A stretch of DNA of 49,935 nucleotides from an uncultured Clostridiaceae bacterium (GCA_948444845.1 CAOJVB010000010.1:1-49935), one strand, 5' to 3'; counted from the stretch's first letter, positions 8,260 to 18,423 are shown. The notes: generated by a model from the letters alone, not told the origin. A program made the numbers and translations.

Positions 8260-10093
8260 ATGGATAAAATATTAGAAAAAGTAAATAGCCCAGAAGATTT
8301 AAAAGAACTTAATATAAAAGAAAAAGAACAATTAGCAAAAGAAATAAGAGAGAATATTATAAATACAGTATCAGTAACAGGAGGACATCTAGCATCAAAC
8401 TTAGGTGTTACAGAACTTACTATTGCCCTTCATAGTATCTTTGATACTCCAAAGGATAAAATAGTGTGGGATGTAGGACATCAAACTTATGTGCATAAAA
8501 TATTAACAGGAAGAAAAGATAAAATGGATACCTTAAGGCAATTAGGTGGGATATCTGGTTTTCCAAAAATAAAAGAATCAGAATATGATAGTTTTGATAC
8601 AGGTCATAGTAGTACATCAATATCAGTAGCACTTGGTATGGCAAGAGCAAGAGATATACAAAAAGAAGATAATAATGTGATTGCAGTAATTGGTGATGGG
8701 GCACTAACAGGAGGAATGGCTTTAGAGGCGCTAAATGATGCAGGAAATAGTAAAACAAAATTAATAGTAATATTAAATGACAATGAAATGAGTATATCAA
8801 AAAATGTAGGAGGAATTTCACAGTTTTTAACTAAATTACGAACAAGGAAATTTTATAAAAAATCTAATAATAGTATAAGAAAAACATTAGAGAAGACACC
8901 AAAAATAGGAACTAAAATTATAAGAATAGCAAGAAGAGTAAAATATAGTTTAAAACAATTATTTTTACCTAATATGTTTTTTGAAGACTTAGGGTTTAAA
9001 TATTTAGGCCCAGTAGATGGACATGATATAGAAAGACTAGAATGGATTTTAAAATTAGCAAAAAAGGAACAAGAACCAGTACTTGTGCATGCCATCACTA
9101 AAAAAGGAAAAGGATATAAGCCAGCGGAAGAAAATCCAGATAGATTTCATGCAACAGGAAGTTTTGAAATAGAAACAGGAAAGCCAAATAAAGAGAAGAA
9201 AAAGGATTATTCAGCAGTATTTGGAGAGAAATTAGTAAAATTAGCTAACAATAACGAAAAGATAGTAGCAATAACAGCAGCAATGACAGATGGAACGGGA
9301 TTAAAAGAATTTAAAGAAAAGTATCCTAACAGATTTTTTGATGTAGGAATAGCAGAACAGCATGCAATTGGTTTAGCAGCAGGACTGGCAAAAGCAGGAC
9401 TAAAACCAGTTGTTCCAATATATTCATCATTCTATCAAAGAGCTTATGACCAAGTAATACATGATATATGTATAGAAAACATGCCTGTTGTTCTATGTGT
9501 GGATAGAGCAGGAATAGTTGGGAATGATGGGGAAACACATCAAGGGTTATTAGACTTAGCATTTTTTAATATAGTACCAAACCTAACAATAATGGCACCA
9601 AAAGATTTCAAAGAATTAGAAGACATGTTAGAATACGCTATAACTCTAAACTCACCAGTAGTAATAAGATATCCAAGAGGTGGAGAAAATGAACAAGTAA
9701 AATTTGAAAAACATGAAGAAATAATAAAAGGAAAAGCAGAAATAATAAAAGAAGGAAAAGATATAAGCATAATAAGTATAGGAAAAATGGTAGAAAAAGG
9801 TATGAAAATGGTAGAACAATTAGAAAAACAAGGAAAAAGTGTAGAGCTAATAAATGCAAGATTTTTAAAACCATTTGATGAAGAGAAAATAATAGAAACA
9901 ATTACAAAAACAAAAAATGTAATAACAATAGAAGATGCAAGTATAGTAGGTGGATTAGGAACAAAAGTAAAAGAAATAATAGCAGAAAATAAACTAGAAA
10001 ATGTAAACTTACAATGTTATGCATACCCAGATAAATTCATAGAAGCACGGAAACGTTGGAGAATTAGAAGAAAAATATTTATTAAAAAATTAG
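8260..10093 (+). CDS. dxs: 1-deoxy-D-xylulose-5-phosphate synthase (with a +1 shift at CGG)
   Basis: Thiamine-diphosphate enzyme condensing pyruvate and glyceraldehyde-3-phosphate, first step of the MEP isoprenoid pathway. ATG 8260 (MDKILEKVNSPEDLKEL) is chosen because ATG 8248 directly abuts the GAGGG site. TPP-binding and substrate motifs are present: VWDVGHQTYVHKILTGR, GDGALTGGMALEALN, DVGIAEQHAIGLAAGLA and YPRGG. Near the C-terminus the zero frame meets CGG at 10048, after ...KFIEA, and drifts into a non-conserved tail ending at TGA 10110. Skipping the C yields GNVGELEEKYLLKN and TAG at 10091, matching the usual family ending (about 610 aa). After that TAG the same frame stays open with a DXS-tail-like QVDTLKKLLYNI. 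Confidence 0.9.
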
Positions 10094-10183
10094 CCGTTTT
10101 TCCAAGTTGATACATTAAAAAAGCTACTATACAATATTTAATTTTTACTAGGAAAGTCGAAAAAATAAAAAATTGGAGAAAAT

Positions 10184-10984
10184 ATGGATAGAAGTATTAT
10201 AAACAAATATAAGAACGAAAACGATAGATTATTAATATCAAAATTAATAGATAAAATAAGATTTTGTGAAACAAAAAATAAAATTCAAACCACAGATTTC
10301 ATAGATGAAAGAGAGCAAAAACTATTGGATAACTTTATGAAATCACAAAAGATATATAACTACTTTCTTACAGGTGGATTTGAAGAAGCAGAAAGAAAAA
10401 TATTAGTAATTTATCCAGAAAAGTTAACTGATATAATACAAAATATTAATCTAAATGAATATATAAATTCTATAAGAATAATACTACCAAGTGAAATGAA
10501 TGGGGAATATACACATAAAAATTACTTAGGTGGATTGATGAAATTAGGAATAGCAAGAGAAAAAATAGGGGATATTTTGGTAGATGAAGAAGGGGCAGAT
10601 ATTTTAATAATGCCAGAAATGCTAAAATTTCTAATTACAAATATACCAAGTTTAACAAGATTTAGTAAATCTAAAATAGAACAAATACAATTAGAAAACT
10701 TACGAAAAATAAAAATAAAAACACAAAATATAAAAATAACAGTTGCATCAATGAGACTAGATAATATAGTTTCTGAATTAGCAAAGTGTTCAAGAGGTAA
10801 AGCAAATGAAATATTAGTACAAGAAAGAGTATTAGTGAATCATGAAATAATACAGAAATCTTCAAAAGAAGTAAAGGAAAATGATATTGTAACAATTAGA
10901 AGCAAAGGTAGATTTATAATAAAAAGTATAGTAGGAAATAGTAGGAAAGGGAGAACTTTTATAGAAGTAGAAAAATTTGTGTAA
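10184..10984 (+). CDS. ylmH: YlmH-type S4-domain RNA-binding protein
   Basis: 266 residues from ATG 10184 behind TTGGAGAA. The N-terminal and central domain match the YlmH family (EEAERKILVIYP near residue 67), and a C-terminal S4 RNA-binding domain runs from about residue 186 (SMRLDNIVSELAKCSRGKAN, then VLVNHEIIQKSSKEVKENDIV). In Bacillus, YlmH has been linked to the cell-division gene cluster and to ribosome quality control. Here it is not next to division genes. Length is normal. Confidence 0.85.
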   Translation: MDRSIINKYKNENDRLLISKLIDKIRFCETKNKIQTTDFIDEREQKLLDNFMKSQKIYNYFLTGGFEEAERKILVIYPEKLTDIIQNINLNEYINSIRIILPSEMNGEYTHKNYLGGLMKLGIAREKIGDILVDEEGADILIMPEMLKFLITNIPSLTRFSKSKIEQIQLENLRKIKIKTQNIKITVASMRLDNIVSELAKCSRGKANEILVQERVLVNHEIIQKSSKEVKENDIVTIRSKGRFIIKSIVGNSRKGRTFIEVEKFV

Positions 10985-11114
10985 CCTATTGAACTATGTA
11001 ACATAATATGATAAAATATAAAACATGAAAAGGTAGTATGCCTTTCGAAGTAACTTCGAGAGGTAATAATGTTACTTCCTATAAATGCTCAAAAGCAAAG
11101 TAATAAAAGAAAAA

Positions 11115-11174
11115 GGTGCTGTAAAAAAGGAAAGATTTGGGACGCGTCAAAAACTTTCCTTTTTTTACAGCCCC
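11115..11174 (+). terminator. Terminator-like hairpin carrying a REP-type unit
   Basis: A 20-bp stem with one mismatch (11115-11134 with 11154-11174 region) followed by CCCCTTTT. The loop side contains AAAGATTTGGGACGCGTC (11131-11148), a copy of the repeat found at 41918 and 44511-44632. The gap 10985-11114 also holds a small hairpin (CGAAGTAACTTCG) and no gene. Confidence 0.7.
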
Positions 11175-11245
11175 TTTTCTATTGATTTTAAAAACACGAT
11201 ATGTTAAAATACCAATATAAAAAAGTTCCCAGCCACTGCATAATG

Positions 11246-11323
11246 CGACTGTAACAGGCAAAGCCTTAACAGTCGACAGCAAAAAGGGACAGATTTCCCA
11301 TTTGGAAACGTCTCTAATGGGAA
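11246..11323 (+). promoter_or_regulatory. Structured 5' leader of lepA
   Basis: Two strong hairpins precede the lepA ribosome site. The first is CGACTGT/ACAGTCG (11246-11252, 11269-11275) with an inner AGGC/GCCT. The second is TTCCCATT/AATGGGAA, near 11294-11301 and 11316-11323. The second ends a few bases before AAGGAG, so folding could influence ribosome access. I do not recognise a known motif. Confidence 0.45.
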
Positions 11324-11340
11324 GTAAGGAGAAAACGAAA

Positions 11341-13152
11341 TTGGAAGACAAGAAAAAATATATTAGAAATTTTAGTATAATTGCACATATAGACCACGGA
11401 AAATCAACATTAGCTGATAGATTAATAGAAATGACAGGTGTCCTTTCAAAACGTGAAATGGAAGCACAAGTTTTAGATAATATGGATATAGAAAAAGAAC
11501 GTGGAATTACTATTAAATCTCAAGCTGTTAGAATGAAATATAAAGCAAAAGATGGAAATGAATATGAACTTAACTTAATAGATACACCAGGACATGTAGA
11601 TTTTAACTATGAAGTATCAAGAAGTTTAGCAGCATGTGATGGAGCTATATTAGTAGTAGATAGTAGTCAAGGTGTAGAAGCACAAACACTTGCAAATGTG
11701 TATTTAGCAATAGATAACAACCTAGAAATATTGCCAGTTATAAACAAAGTAGATTTACCAAATGCTAGACCAGATGAAGTTAAAAATGAAATAGAAGATA
11801 TTATAGGCATACCTGCCCAAGATGCACCTTGTATTTCAGCGAAATCTGGACTTAATGTAGATGAGGTTTTAGAAAGAATAGTAACAGACTTACCAGCTCC
11901 TAAAGGAGAAAAAGAAGAAAAACTAAAATGCTTAATATTTGACTCAATATACAATGATTATAAAGGTGCAATAGCATATGTCAGAGTAAAAGATGGCACA
12001 GTCAAAGTAGGAGACGAAATACTACTTATGGCTACAAATAAAACCTTTGTAGTAACAGAGGTGGGACATTTTGAACCAGGAAGCTATGAACCATGTGAAA
12101 TGCTAGAAGCGGGAGAAGTAGGATATATAGCAGCAAGCATAAAAAGCTTATCAGATGTAAGAGTTGGTGATACAATAACCTTAAAAAATGATAAGGCGAG
12201 TCAGCCACTACCTGGATATAAGAAAGTAAACCCAATGGTGTATTGTGGTTTATACCCAATAGATGGAAGCGACTACGAAAACTTAAAAGTAGCCTTAGAA
12301 AAACTAAAATTAAATGATGCTGCACTAGAATATGAAGCAGAGACCTCAAATGCATTAGGCTTTGGTTTTAGATGTGGATTTTTAGGTTTACTTCACTTAG
12401 AAATAATAGAAGAAAGACTAGATAGAGAGTTTGACCTAAGCCTAATTACAACATCACCATCAGTTATATATAAAGTGTATAAAACAGATGGAACAATGAT
12501 TGAACTATATAATCCATCAGACCTACCACCATCAAACGAAATATCATATATGGAAGAACCATTTGTAACAGCCGAAATCCTAACACCAAAAGAATTTGTA
12601 GGAAATATAATGGAAATATGCCAGAATAGACGTGGAATATATATTGATATGAAATATTTAGATGAAAACAGAGTAACACTAATATATGAATTACCACTAA
12701 ATGAAATAATATACGATTTTTTCGATAATTTAAAATCACGAACAAAAGGTTATGCATCATTTGACTATGAAATAAAAGACTATAGACGTTCAGAGCTAGT
12801 AAAACTAGATATATGGGTAAATGGAGAAGGAGTAGATGCACTATCATTTATAGTACACAAAGATTCAGCATATGAAAGAGGACGAAAAATGATAGAAAAA
12901 CTAAAAACATGTATACCAAGGCAATTGTTTAGCATACCACTACAAGCAGTAATAGGAGGAAAAATAATAGCAAGAGAAACAATATCAGCAATGAGAAAAG
13001 ATGTACTTGCAAAATGTTATGGTGGAGACATAACAAGAAAGAAAAAATTACTAGAAAAGCAGAAAAAAGGTAAAAAGAAAATGCGTCAAATAGGAAATGT
13101 AGAAATACCACAAGAAGCATTTTTAAGTGTACTAAAATTGGATGAAGAATAG
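11341..13152 (+). CDS. lepA: Elongation factor 4 (LepA) GTPase
   Basis: 603 residues. TTG 11341 is taken as start because AAGGAG sits 9 nt upstream and the product begins [20 protein letters not shown], the conserved family N-terminus; an in-frame TTG at 11302 would fall inside a hairpin. G1 (AHIDHGKST), the G2 region with RGITIKSQ, G3 (DTPGHVDF) and G4 (NKVDLP) are intact, followed by domains II, III and V and the LepA-specific C-terminal domain ([20 protein letters not shown]). It is a ribosome-associated translational GTPase. No frame problem is present. Confidence 0.96.
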   Translation: MEDKKKYIRNFSIIAHIDHGKSTLADRLIEMTGVLSKREMEAQVLDNMDIEKERGITIKSQAVRMKYKAKDGNEYELNLIDTPGHVDFNYEVSRSLAACDGAILVVDSSQGVEAQTLANVYLAIDNNLEILPVINKVDLPNARPDEVKNEIEDIIGIPAQDAPCISAKSGLNVDEVLERIVTDLPAPKGEKEEKLKCLIFDSIYNDYKGAIAYVRVKDGTVKVGDEILLMATNKTFVVTEVGHFEPGSYEPCEMLEAGEVGYIAASIKSLSDVRVGDTITLKNDKASQPLPGYKKVNPMVYCGLYPIDGSDYENLKVALEKLKLNDAALEYEAETSNALGFGFRCGFLGLLHLEIIEERLDREFDLSLITTSPSVIYKVYKTDGTMIELYNPSDLPPSNEISYMEEPFVTAEILTPKEFVGNIMEICQNRRGIYIDMKYLDENRVTLIYELPLNEIIYDFFDNLKSRTKGYASFDYEIKDYRRSELVKLDIWVNGEGVDALSFIVHKDSAYERGRKMIEKLKTCIPRQLFSIPLQAVIGGKIIARETISAMRKDVLAKCYGGDITRKKKLLEKQKKGKKKMRQIGNVEIPQEAFLSVLKLDEE

Positions 13153-13210
13153 GAACAAAAGTAGTATAGAAAAAAATTAGAATCCTCTCTAAAGGGATGC
13201 TAATATAAAA

Positions 13211-13531
13211 CTATAAATTATTAAGTTTTTCTTCTAAATGCTCTATTTTTTTATTACAAAGCTCATATTGAGAAGAATAAAAATTATACTGGTTCATATA
13301 TTCAGAATATCTTTCAAAATGATGATTATAATCTGAAAGATAAAAAGAATCATAAGGATGGAGTTTATAATTAGATAAACAACTTTCCATATAATCTTTT
13401 TCAAGTGATACTGTTGATTTAGAAAATGCGGCTAATTGAGCAAAAACTGAAGAATTAGACCTTAGTTTACAAAGTTTACTAAGTAAGTATTGCTTGTGCC
13501 GATCTTTCAAAAATGTAGTAACAATATTCAT
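13211..13531 (-). CDS. Small hypothetical protein, paralogue A
   Basis: 106 residues. ATG 13531 is preferred over ATG 13537, which is only 2 nt from the AGGAGG site. The N-terminus MNIVTTFLKDRHKQYLLSKL and the C-terminus KKIEHLEEKLNNL match the neighbouring minus-strand protein at 13668-13976, which starts MNVITFLKNRRNEVLLNKLA. The two are tandem paralogues with a variable Tyr/Ser-rich middle and a helical C-terminal end. Codon 11 is CGG (13501-13499) and must be read as Arg, because the frame carries on normally. I do not recognise the family. Confidence 0.6.
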   Translation of the reverse strand: MNIVTTFLKDRHKQYLLSKLCKLRSNSSVFAQLAAFSKSTVSLEKDYMESCLSNYKLHPYDSFYLSDYNHHFERYSEYMNQYNFYSSQYELCNKKIEHLEEKLNNL

Positions 13532-13613
13532 AAACATATCCTCCTATAGCATAGAAGCTACTTTTTTTAATAAGAGCAAGGCCAACTTTGAGTTAGTATA
13601 TTTTGTAAGAAAC

Positions 13614-13645
13614 TAGTTAGCGCCTTATAAATAAGGCACTAACTA
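13614..13645. terminator. Hairpin between the two paralogues
   Basis: Arms 13614-13628 and 13631-13645 are complementary except for one C/A mismatch. It lies between two tandem minus-strand genes. There is no long T tract, so it may be a processing or attenuating hairpin. Confidence 0.45.
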
Positions 13646-13667
13646 AATGATTATAATGTATAAACCT

Positions 13668-13976
13668 TCAACTGTTTAACTTGTTTAACTTTTTTTCAAT
13701 TCTTTTAATTTTCCTTTGTGTAATAGTATACATATGCTCAAAATAATTATAATTGCTATAGAATACATCAGAATTAGAAGGAAAATTATCCAACAAAGAA
13801 TTAAAATAGCATCTTTGAAAGTTGCATGTACAGTAACTAGAGGTACAACCTGAATTTATAAGTTTAGCACAAACTTCTGCATCTTCTAAATAATTATTAG
13901 ATTGCTTCTGTAAAATAGCTAACTTATTTAATAATACCTCGTTCCGACGATTTTTCAAAAATGTAATTACATTCAT
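13668..13976 (-). CDS. Small hypothetical protein, paralogue B
   Basis: 102 residues from ATG 13976 behind AAGGAGG, with N- and C-terminal blocks shared with the protein at 13211-13531. The middle contains five Cys, including CTSSYCTCNFQRC, which might bind metal or form disulfides; paralogue A lacks this cluster. Arg codons 10 and 11 are CGT CGG, so CGG (13946-13944) is read as Arg here. No export signal is seen. Function unknown. Confidence 0.6.
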   Translation of the reverse strand: MNVITFLKNRRNEVLLNKLAILQKQSNNYLEDAEVCAKLINSGCTSSYCTCNFQRCYFNSLLDNFPSNSDVFYSNYNYFEHMYTITQRKIKRIEKKLNKLNS

Positions 13977-14088
13977 AGAAAATACCTCCTTGAATTTTAA
14001 AAGGTTAATAAGATATAATAAGTATATAATATAAATTGACATAAGTCAATAATAAATGATAAAAATATAAAAAGAAAGGGAATAAAAA

Positions 14089-14889
14089 ATGAAAGAAAAT
14101 AATAATAGCAAAGTTTCCAAAAAAGGACAGATACATCAAAAAGAGACGAACAAAACTGAACAAGACCAAGTAGAAGGTAGAAATTCAGTAATAGAACTAT
14201 TAGAAAGCAAGAGAGACATAAACAAAATATATATACAAACTGGTGAAAGGCATGGCTCAATTAACAAAATAATAGCAATGGCAAAAGAAAGGAAAATTAT
14301 AATTTCCGAAATAAGCAAAGAAAAATTAAACCAAATAGCACAAACTGAAAACCCACAAGGAGTAATAGCAATAGTGCCACCATTTGACTACTCATCAGTA
14401 GAAGAAATTTTATTTGAAGCAAATACTAGACAAGAAGAACCTTTTGTAGTAATATTAGATGGAATAGAAGATGTTCACAATTTAGGTTCAATTATAAGAA
14501 CCGCAGAAACCGCAGGAGTACATGGAATAATAATACCAAAAAGAAGAGCAGCAAGCGTAAATGCAACAGTAAATAAAGTATCAGCAGGAGCGGTAGAACA
14601 TATGAAAATTGCAAGAGTAAACAACTTAGTAGAAACAATGAAATACTTAAAAGAGCAAGGCTTATGGATATGTGGTACAGATATGGAAACAAAAACATAT
14701 TACTATGACCAAAACTTAAGAGGCCCACTAGCAATAGTTATAGGAAGCGAAGGATTTGGAATGAGTAGGCTAGTAAAAGAAAATTGTGATTTTCTAGTAA
14801 AAATACCAATGAAAGGGAAAGTGACATCATTAAATGCTTCAGTATCAGCGGGAATAGTAATATACGAAGCAGTAAAACAAAGAAAATAA
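14089..14889 (+). CDS. rlmB: 23S rRNA (guanosine-2'-O)-methyltransferase RlmB (TrmH/SpoU family)
   Basis: 266 residues from ATG 14089 behind AAAGGG. After a short Lys/Gln-rich extension, VEGRNSVIELLESKRDINKI begins the N-terminal substrate-binding domain. The SPOUT knot motifs follow: LDGIEDVHNLGSIIRTAETA (motif 1), VIGSEGFGMSRLV (motif 2) and IPMKGKVTSLNASVSAGI (motif 3). The family methylates the 2'-O of a guanosine in 23S rRNA using S-adenosylmethionine. Exact site specificity (G2251) is inferred from the RlmB-like N-terminus. Confidence 0.88.
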   Translation: MKENNNSKVSKKGQIHQKETNKTEQDQVEGRNSVIELLESKRDINKIYIQTGERHGSINKIIAMAKERKIIISEISKEKLNQIAQTENPQGVIAIVPPFDYSSVEEILFEANTRQEEPFVVILDGIEDVHNLGSIIRTAETAGVHGIIIPKRRAASVNATVNKVSAGAVEHMKIARVNNLVETMKYLKEQGLWICGTDMETKTYYYDQNLRGPLAIVIGSEGFGMSRLVKENCDFLVKIPMKGKVTSLNASVSAGIVIYEAVKQRK

Positions 14890-14925
14890 AGAAGTCAGAA
14901 TATCATAAATATAATAAGGAAGCAT

Positions 14926-14992
14926 TGTAGGGGGCGCACTTAGGGCGACCTGTTCTACAAAGAAATTACTAAAAAAATTCAACATCTGACTT
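14926..14992 (+). repeat. Mosaic intergenic repeat (GTAGGGG and AACATCTGACTTC modules)
   Basis: TGTAG at 14926 can pair with CTACA near 14955 around GGGGCGCACTTAGGGCGACC. It is followed by AAAGAAATTACT and AACATCTGACTTC, ending just before the ribosome site of the next gene. Similar modules recur at 18294-18450, 41988-42035, 46431-46678 and 47510-47555. Confidence 0.6.
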
Positions 14993-15018
14993 CAAAATAA
15001 AAGGGAGGAAAAAATAAT

Positions 15019-16735
15019 ATGTATTACGGAAGAAAAAAAGGATTAATTATAGGAATAATAGTAGCTGTAGTAGTAATATTAATAGCAATTATAGGAGTAT
15101 TTGTAGTGTTAAAAACAGATTTATTCAAATCAAATAAAACACTATTTTGGAAATATGCATCTTTACAATTAGAAAGCTTTAACCAAACACCAAATATACA
15201 ACTAGAAGAAATAGAAAAGCTAAAAGCACAAAGCCCATATACGTATCAAGGGGAATTGACTTTAGATTCAGATGATGCTTCTTTAGAAAATATAAAATTA
15301 AATATAATTGGTGAAAATGATAAAATAAATGAATATTCACATGTAAATGCTAAAATGGACTATGCAAATAATATATTATTTGATGTAGACTATGTAAAAA
15401 ATGATAATGTATATGCATTAAAATCAGACGAAATAGTTACAGCATATTTAGGAGTAAGAAACGAAAACTTAAAAGTACTATTTCAAAAATTAGGTGTGCA
15501 AGATACATCAAGTATTCCAGACGAAATAACAGTAAATAACTATTCAGAAATATTAAAATTCTCAAAAGAAGAATTAGAACACATAAAAGAAACATATACA
15601 AATGTAATAGCAAATACTATAACAAATGAAAGCTATAGTAGGCAAACAAGTGCAGTAGTAGAAAGAGATGGAGCAAGTTATAACACAACTTCATATAGAT
15701 TAGACTTAAGTAGCGACCAAATAGCAAGCATATTAGAAAATATACTAAATACATTAAAAACAGATAGTATAACATTAAACTTAGTTGTAGAAAAAGCTAA
15801 ATTATTAGATTTGACAGATGAAGAAATAACAATAGAAGACCTAATAAATGCTATAGACGAGGCTATTTCAGAGCTTGAACAAGAAGAGTTTCAAGATATA
15901 TCATTCGTAGTATATAACTATAAGGGAGAAACAATACAAGCAGAAATAATAGTAAGAAACCAAGGCAAAGTAACTATAAATGCAAAAAAAGATAATATAA
16001 AGATGACATATGAAAGTTATGAAGAAGAAAATAATGTAACAATAGAGTTAATAAATAATGTAACAACAACTAGCTCAAATATGCAAGTAAAAATGGATAT
16101 AAATGGTGAAACACAAGTAAACATAGATTTAATAAATAATGGCTCAGTAGCACAAAGAAGCTTAAATACAACATGTGGAATATCAGTAGTAAACGAAGAA
16201 ACAGAAGTAACTGCTACTTATAATCAAACAATAGAATTTATAGATGAATTAGAAGAAACAATAACGTTAGATGAAACAAATAGTGTAGTACTAAATGACT
16301 ACAATGCTCAAGATATGAAAGCATTAATAGAGGCAATATCCACAAGAACAACAGAGGTAATAAGGCAAAAAAGTTCAAACGTTATTGGCAAATATTATAG
16401 TAAATTCAGCGTATAATACAATACAAAATGACAATACTTTTAATAATTTATCCAATACATCAATACAAGCATATAATTCGAAGTTTACACCATATATAGG
16501 TGAAAATATATTTGGAAGTAATGTGAAAGCATTATGCGATCAAGTAAGAGCAAACAATATAACCGATAGTACAAAGCAAGTAAAGATAATATATACTAAT
16601 AATATGATAGAAGCGATTACATCAGAAGAAATACAGACATTAAAAAGTCAACTAAAGACTGAAAAAAAGTATAAAGTAGAAGCAGAATATTCGGAAACTA
16701 CAAAGTTGATAGAAAGAATAACTATAACAGAATAA
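15019..16735 (+). CDS. Membrane-anchored extracellular protein (one +1 slip at an A run)
   Basis: ATG 15019 behind GGGAGG. One N-terminal membrane helix (residues 9-31) after MYYGRKKG anchors a long, mostly beta-rich, Asn/Thr/Glu-rich outer domain. The frame breaks at AAAAAA (16367-16372). Dropping one A joins ...TEVIRQK to VQTLLANIIVNSAYNTIQND and continues to TAA at 16735, giving 571 residues. The C-terminal part (FTPYIGENIFGSNVKALCDQ) resembles a module I associate with pilin-like proteins of uncultured clostridia. Function unknown. The break may be an error, transcript slippage or a real truncation; the downstream part has no good start of its own. Confidence 0.65.
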
Positions 16736-16780
16736 TGTAATAATGTATATACTAAATAAAAAGTAATATAAAAATAAGGA

Positions 16781-16810
16781 GATATTAAAATTAAATTTTA
16801 ATATCTTTTT
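16781..16810 (+). terminator. Intrinsic terminator
   Basis: A 12-bp palindromic stem (16781-16792 with 16794-16805) followed directly by TTTTT. Confidence 0.75.
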
Positions 16811-16890
16811 ATTATCTAATATATAGAAAAAGTAAAAAGAATATGATATAGTACAATTATAAAAATCAAAAATAGGAAAAGGAAAAAACA

Positions 16891-17106
16891 ATGGAATATA
16901 AAGAAGAGATATTAGAAAAATGCTTGCCAAAGTATTTAGAAGAAGACTTAAAAAAATTAAAAGAAGGAATAGAAAATAATGTAAGTTATATAGATTGCTT
17001 AATAAACGAACTACAAGGTTCAGTAAATAGCGCATTTATAGATGGAGACATTACAGAAGAACAATGCGACTATCTATATGAGAAATATATTAGAATGGAG
17101 AAATAA
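16891..17106 (+). CDS. Small partner protein of the CtkA-like kinase
   Basis: 71 acidic, helical residues from ATG 16891, ending 1 nt before the start of the kinase gene, so the two are translationally linked. It has no DNA-binding HTH. The pairing of a small acidic ORF with a HipA/CtkA-type kinase recalls toxin-antitoxin or regulator-kinase pairs. I do not recognise the family, so an inhibitor role is inference. Confidence 0.55.
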   Translation: MEYKEEILEKCLPKYLEEDLKKLKEGIENNVSYIDCLINELQGSVNSAFIDGDITEEQCDYLYEKYIRMEK

Positions 17107-17107
17107 A

Positions 17108-18010
17108 ATGATTGATTTTACAAACTGTGAAATAAACAATTTCAAATATTATGGAGGAAAAAATGGAGGAAAAATATGCATAAAATACAATAATGAAGAT
17201 TATATGCTAAAGTTCCCAGGTGTAAAAGATAAGATATCAGAACATGCATATTCAAATAGTTGCATTTCAGAATATATAGCATGTAATGTATTAAAAACAT
17301 TAGGTTTAAATGTACAAGATACTATATTAGGTACATATACATTAAACGGAAAAGAAAAAGTTGTTGTAGCTTGTAAAGATTTTACTACAAATGGTAGTGT
17401 ATTAAAGCAATTTGCAGAACTAAAAAACAGCCAAATAGAAACATCTAAAAATGGATATGGAACAGAACTTACAGAAGTAATAGAAACAATAGAAAACCAA
17501 ATAGTATATGATGAAAAAAAACTAATGGAATTTTTTTGGGATATGTTCATAGCAGATAGTTTAGTAGGCAACTTTGATAGGCATAATGGAAACTGGGGAT
17601 TTTTGATAAATGAGAATTTAAGGAAAATTGAAATTGCTCCTATATATGATTGTGCATCATGTTTATATCCACAATTAGAGGATGAACAAATAAAAGAAAT
17701 TATAAATAGTGATGAAGAAATGGAAGCAAGAGTATTCATTTTCCCAACATCAGCGTTAAAATTAAATGATAAAAAAATAAATTATTTTGAATATATAAAT
17801 TCATTAGAAAATGAAGAATGTAATAAAGCATTACTTAGAATTTTCCCTAAAATTAATACACAGAAAATTAATGATATTATAGAAAAAATTCCTTGTATTT
17901 CTGAAATTAGAAAAGAATTTTATAAAAAGATATTAAATATGAGGTATGAAAAAATACTGAAAGTAAGTTACGAAAAATTGATAAAAAATAAACAAAAAAC
18001 TCTTGACTAA
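17108..18010 (+). CDS. CtkA/HipA-like serine/threonine kinase domain protein
   Basis: ATG 17108 (MIDFTNCEINNFKYYGGKNG), 300 residues; in-frame starts further up lie inside the preceding gene. The kinase core shows a Gly-rich entry with KYNNEDYMLKFPG, the SEYIACNVLKTLGL helix and the catalytic stretch DSLVGNFDRHNGNWGFL (HipA-type D-x-H-x2-N). IAPIYDCASCLYP then supplies the metal-binding Asp. This matches CtkA-family proteins, which are HipA-like without a HipB-like fused domain. The cellular target is unknown. Its stop codon overlaps the -35 of the thrS T-box promoter. Confidence 0.75.
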   Translation: MIDFTNCEINNFKYYGGKNGGKICIKYNNEDYMLKFPGVKDKISEHAYSNSCISEYIACNVLKTLGLNVQDTILGTYTLNGKEKVVVACKDFTTNGSVLKQFAELKNSQIETSKNGYGTELTEVIETIENQIVYDEKKLMEFFWDMFIADSLVGNFDRHNGNWGFLINENLRKIEIAPIYDCASCLYPQLEDEQIKEIINSDEEMEARVFIFPTSALKLNDKKINYFEYINSLENEECNKALLRIFPKINTQKINDIIEKIPCISEIRKEFYKKILNMRYEKILKVSYEKLIKNKQKTLD

Positions 18011-18031
18011 CATAAAATAAGAGTCTATAAT
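18003..18031 (+). promoter_or_regulatory. Promoter of the T-box-thrS transcript
   Basis: TTGACT (18003-18008), a 17-bp spacer and TATAAT (18026-18031). It overlaps the end of the kinase gene. Confidence 0.75.
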
Positions 18032-18074
18032 AATAATTAGTTAAATACAAAAAACAAAAATGGGACAAAGTAAA

Positions 18075-18271
18075 ATAAAGGTTACTTAAAAAGAGAGAGT
18101 TTGTCATCGGCTGAAAGCAAACTTAAAGAAAACATATTTGAAAAACTACCTCATTGTTTCTAGAAAAAAGCTAGACGTAGTACTTGCGTTAAAAGTATAA
18201 ATTAAGTAAAAATTAGGATGGAACCGTGTAAAAGCACTCCTATGCTCAAAAGGCATAGCGAGTGCTTTTTT
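18075..18271 (+). promoter_or_regulatory. T-box riboswitch (threonine) with terminator
   Basis: The conserved T-box AGGATGGAACCGTG lies at 18215-18228. It is followed by the terminator AAAGCACTC...GAGTGCTTTTTT (18231-18271), whose 5' arm overlaps the antiterminator partner. Upstream, Stem I runs from about 18090, and ACTACC near 18148 offers ACC (Thr) as specifier. Uncharged tRNA-Thr would favour antitermination into thrS. Confidence 0.88.
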
Positions 18272-18293
18272 GAATGAAAATGAAATCGAGTAG

Positions 18294-18361
18294 GGGCGAT
18301 TATTTCTTAGCTGTTCGAACGAAGTGAGTTACAGATAAGTTATGCGTCAGTGCAATCGCCC
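18294..18361 (+). repeat. MITE-like hairpin repeat (GGGCGATT...AATCGCCC)
   Basis: Terminal GGGCGATT (18294-18301) and AATCGCCC (18354-18361) are inverted repeats enclosing TATTTCTTAGCTGTTCGAAC. A second, longer copy lies at 46521-46678. TTCGAAGAAATTACT follows at about 18366. It sits between the T-box and thrS. Confidence 0.6.
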
Positions 18362-18423
18362 GCTCTTCGAAGAAATTACTTAAGTGAATAGTTAATAGTG
18401 AAGAGTACAAATCAGAGATTTAA

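Noticed and set aside
11302..11340. TTG 11302 as the lepA start
   Set aside because: It lies in the loop of a leader hairpin and upstream of the AAGGAG site that serves TTG 11341.
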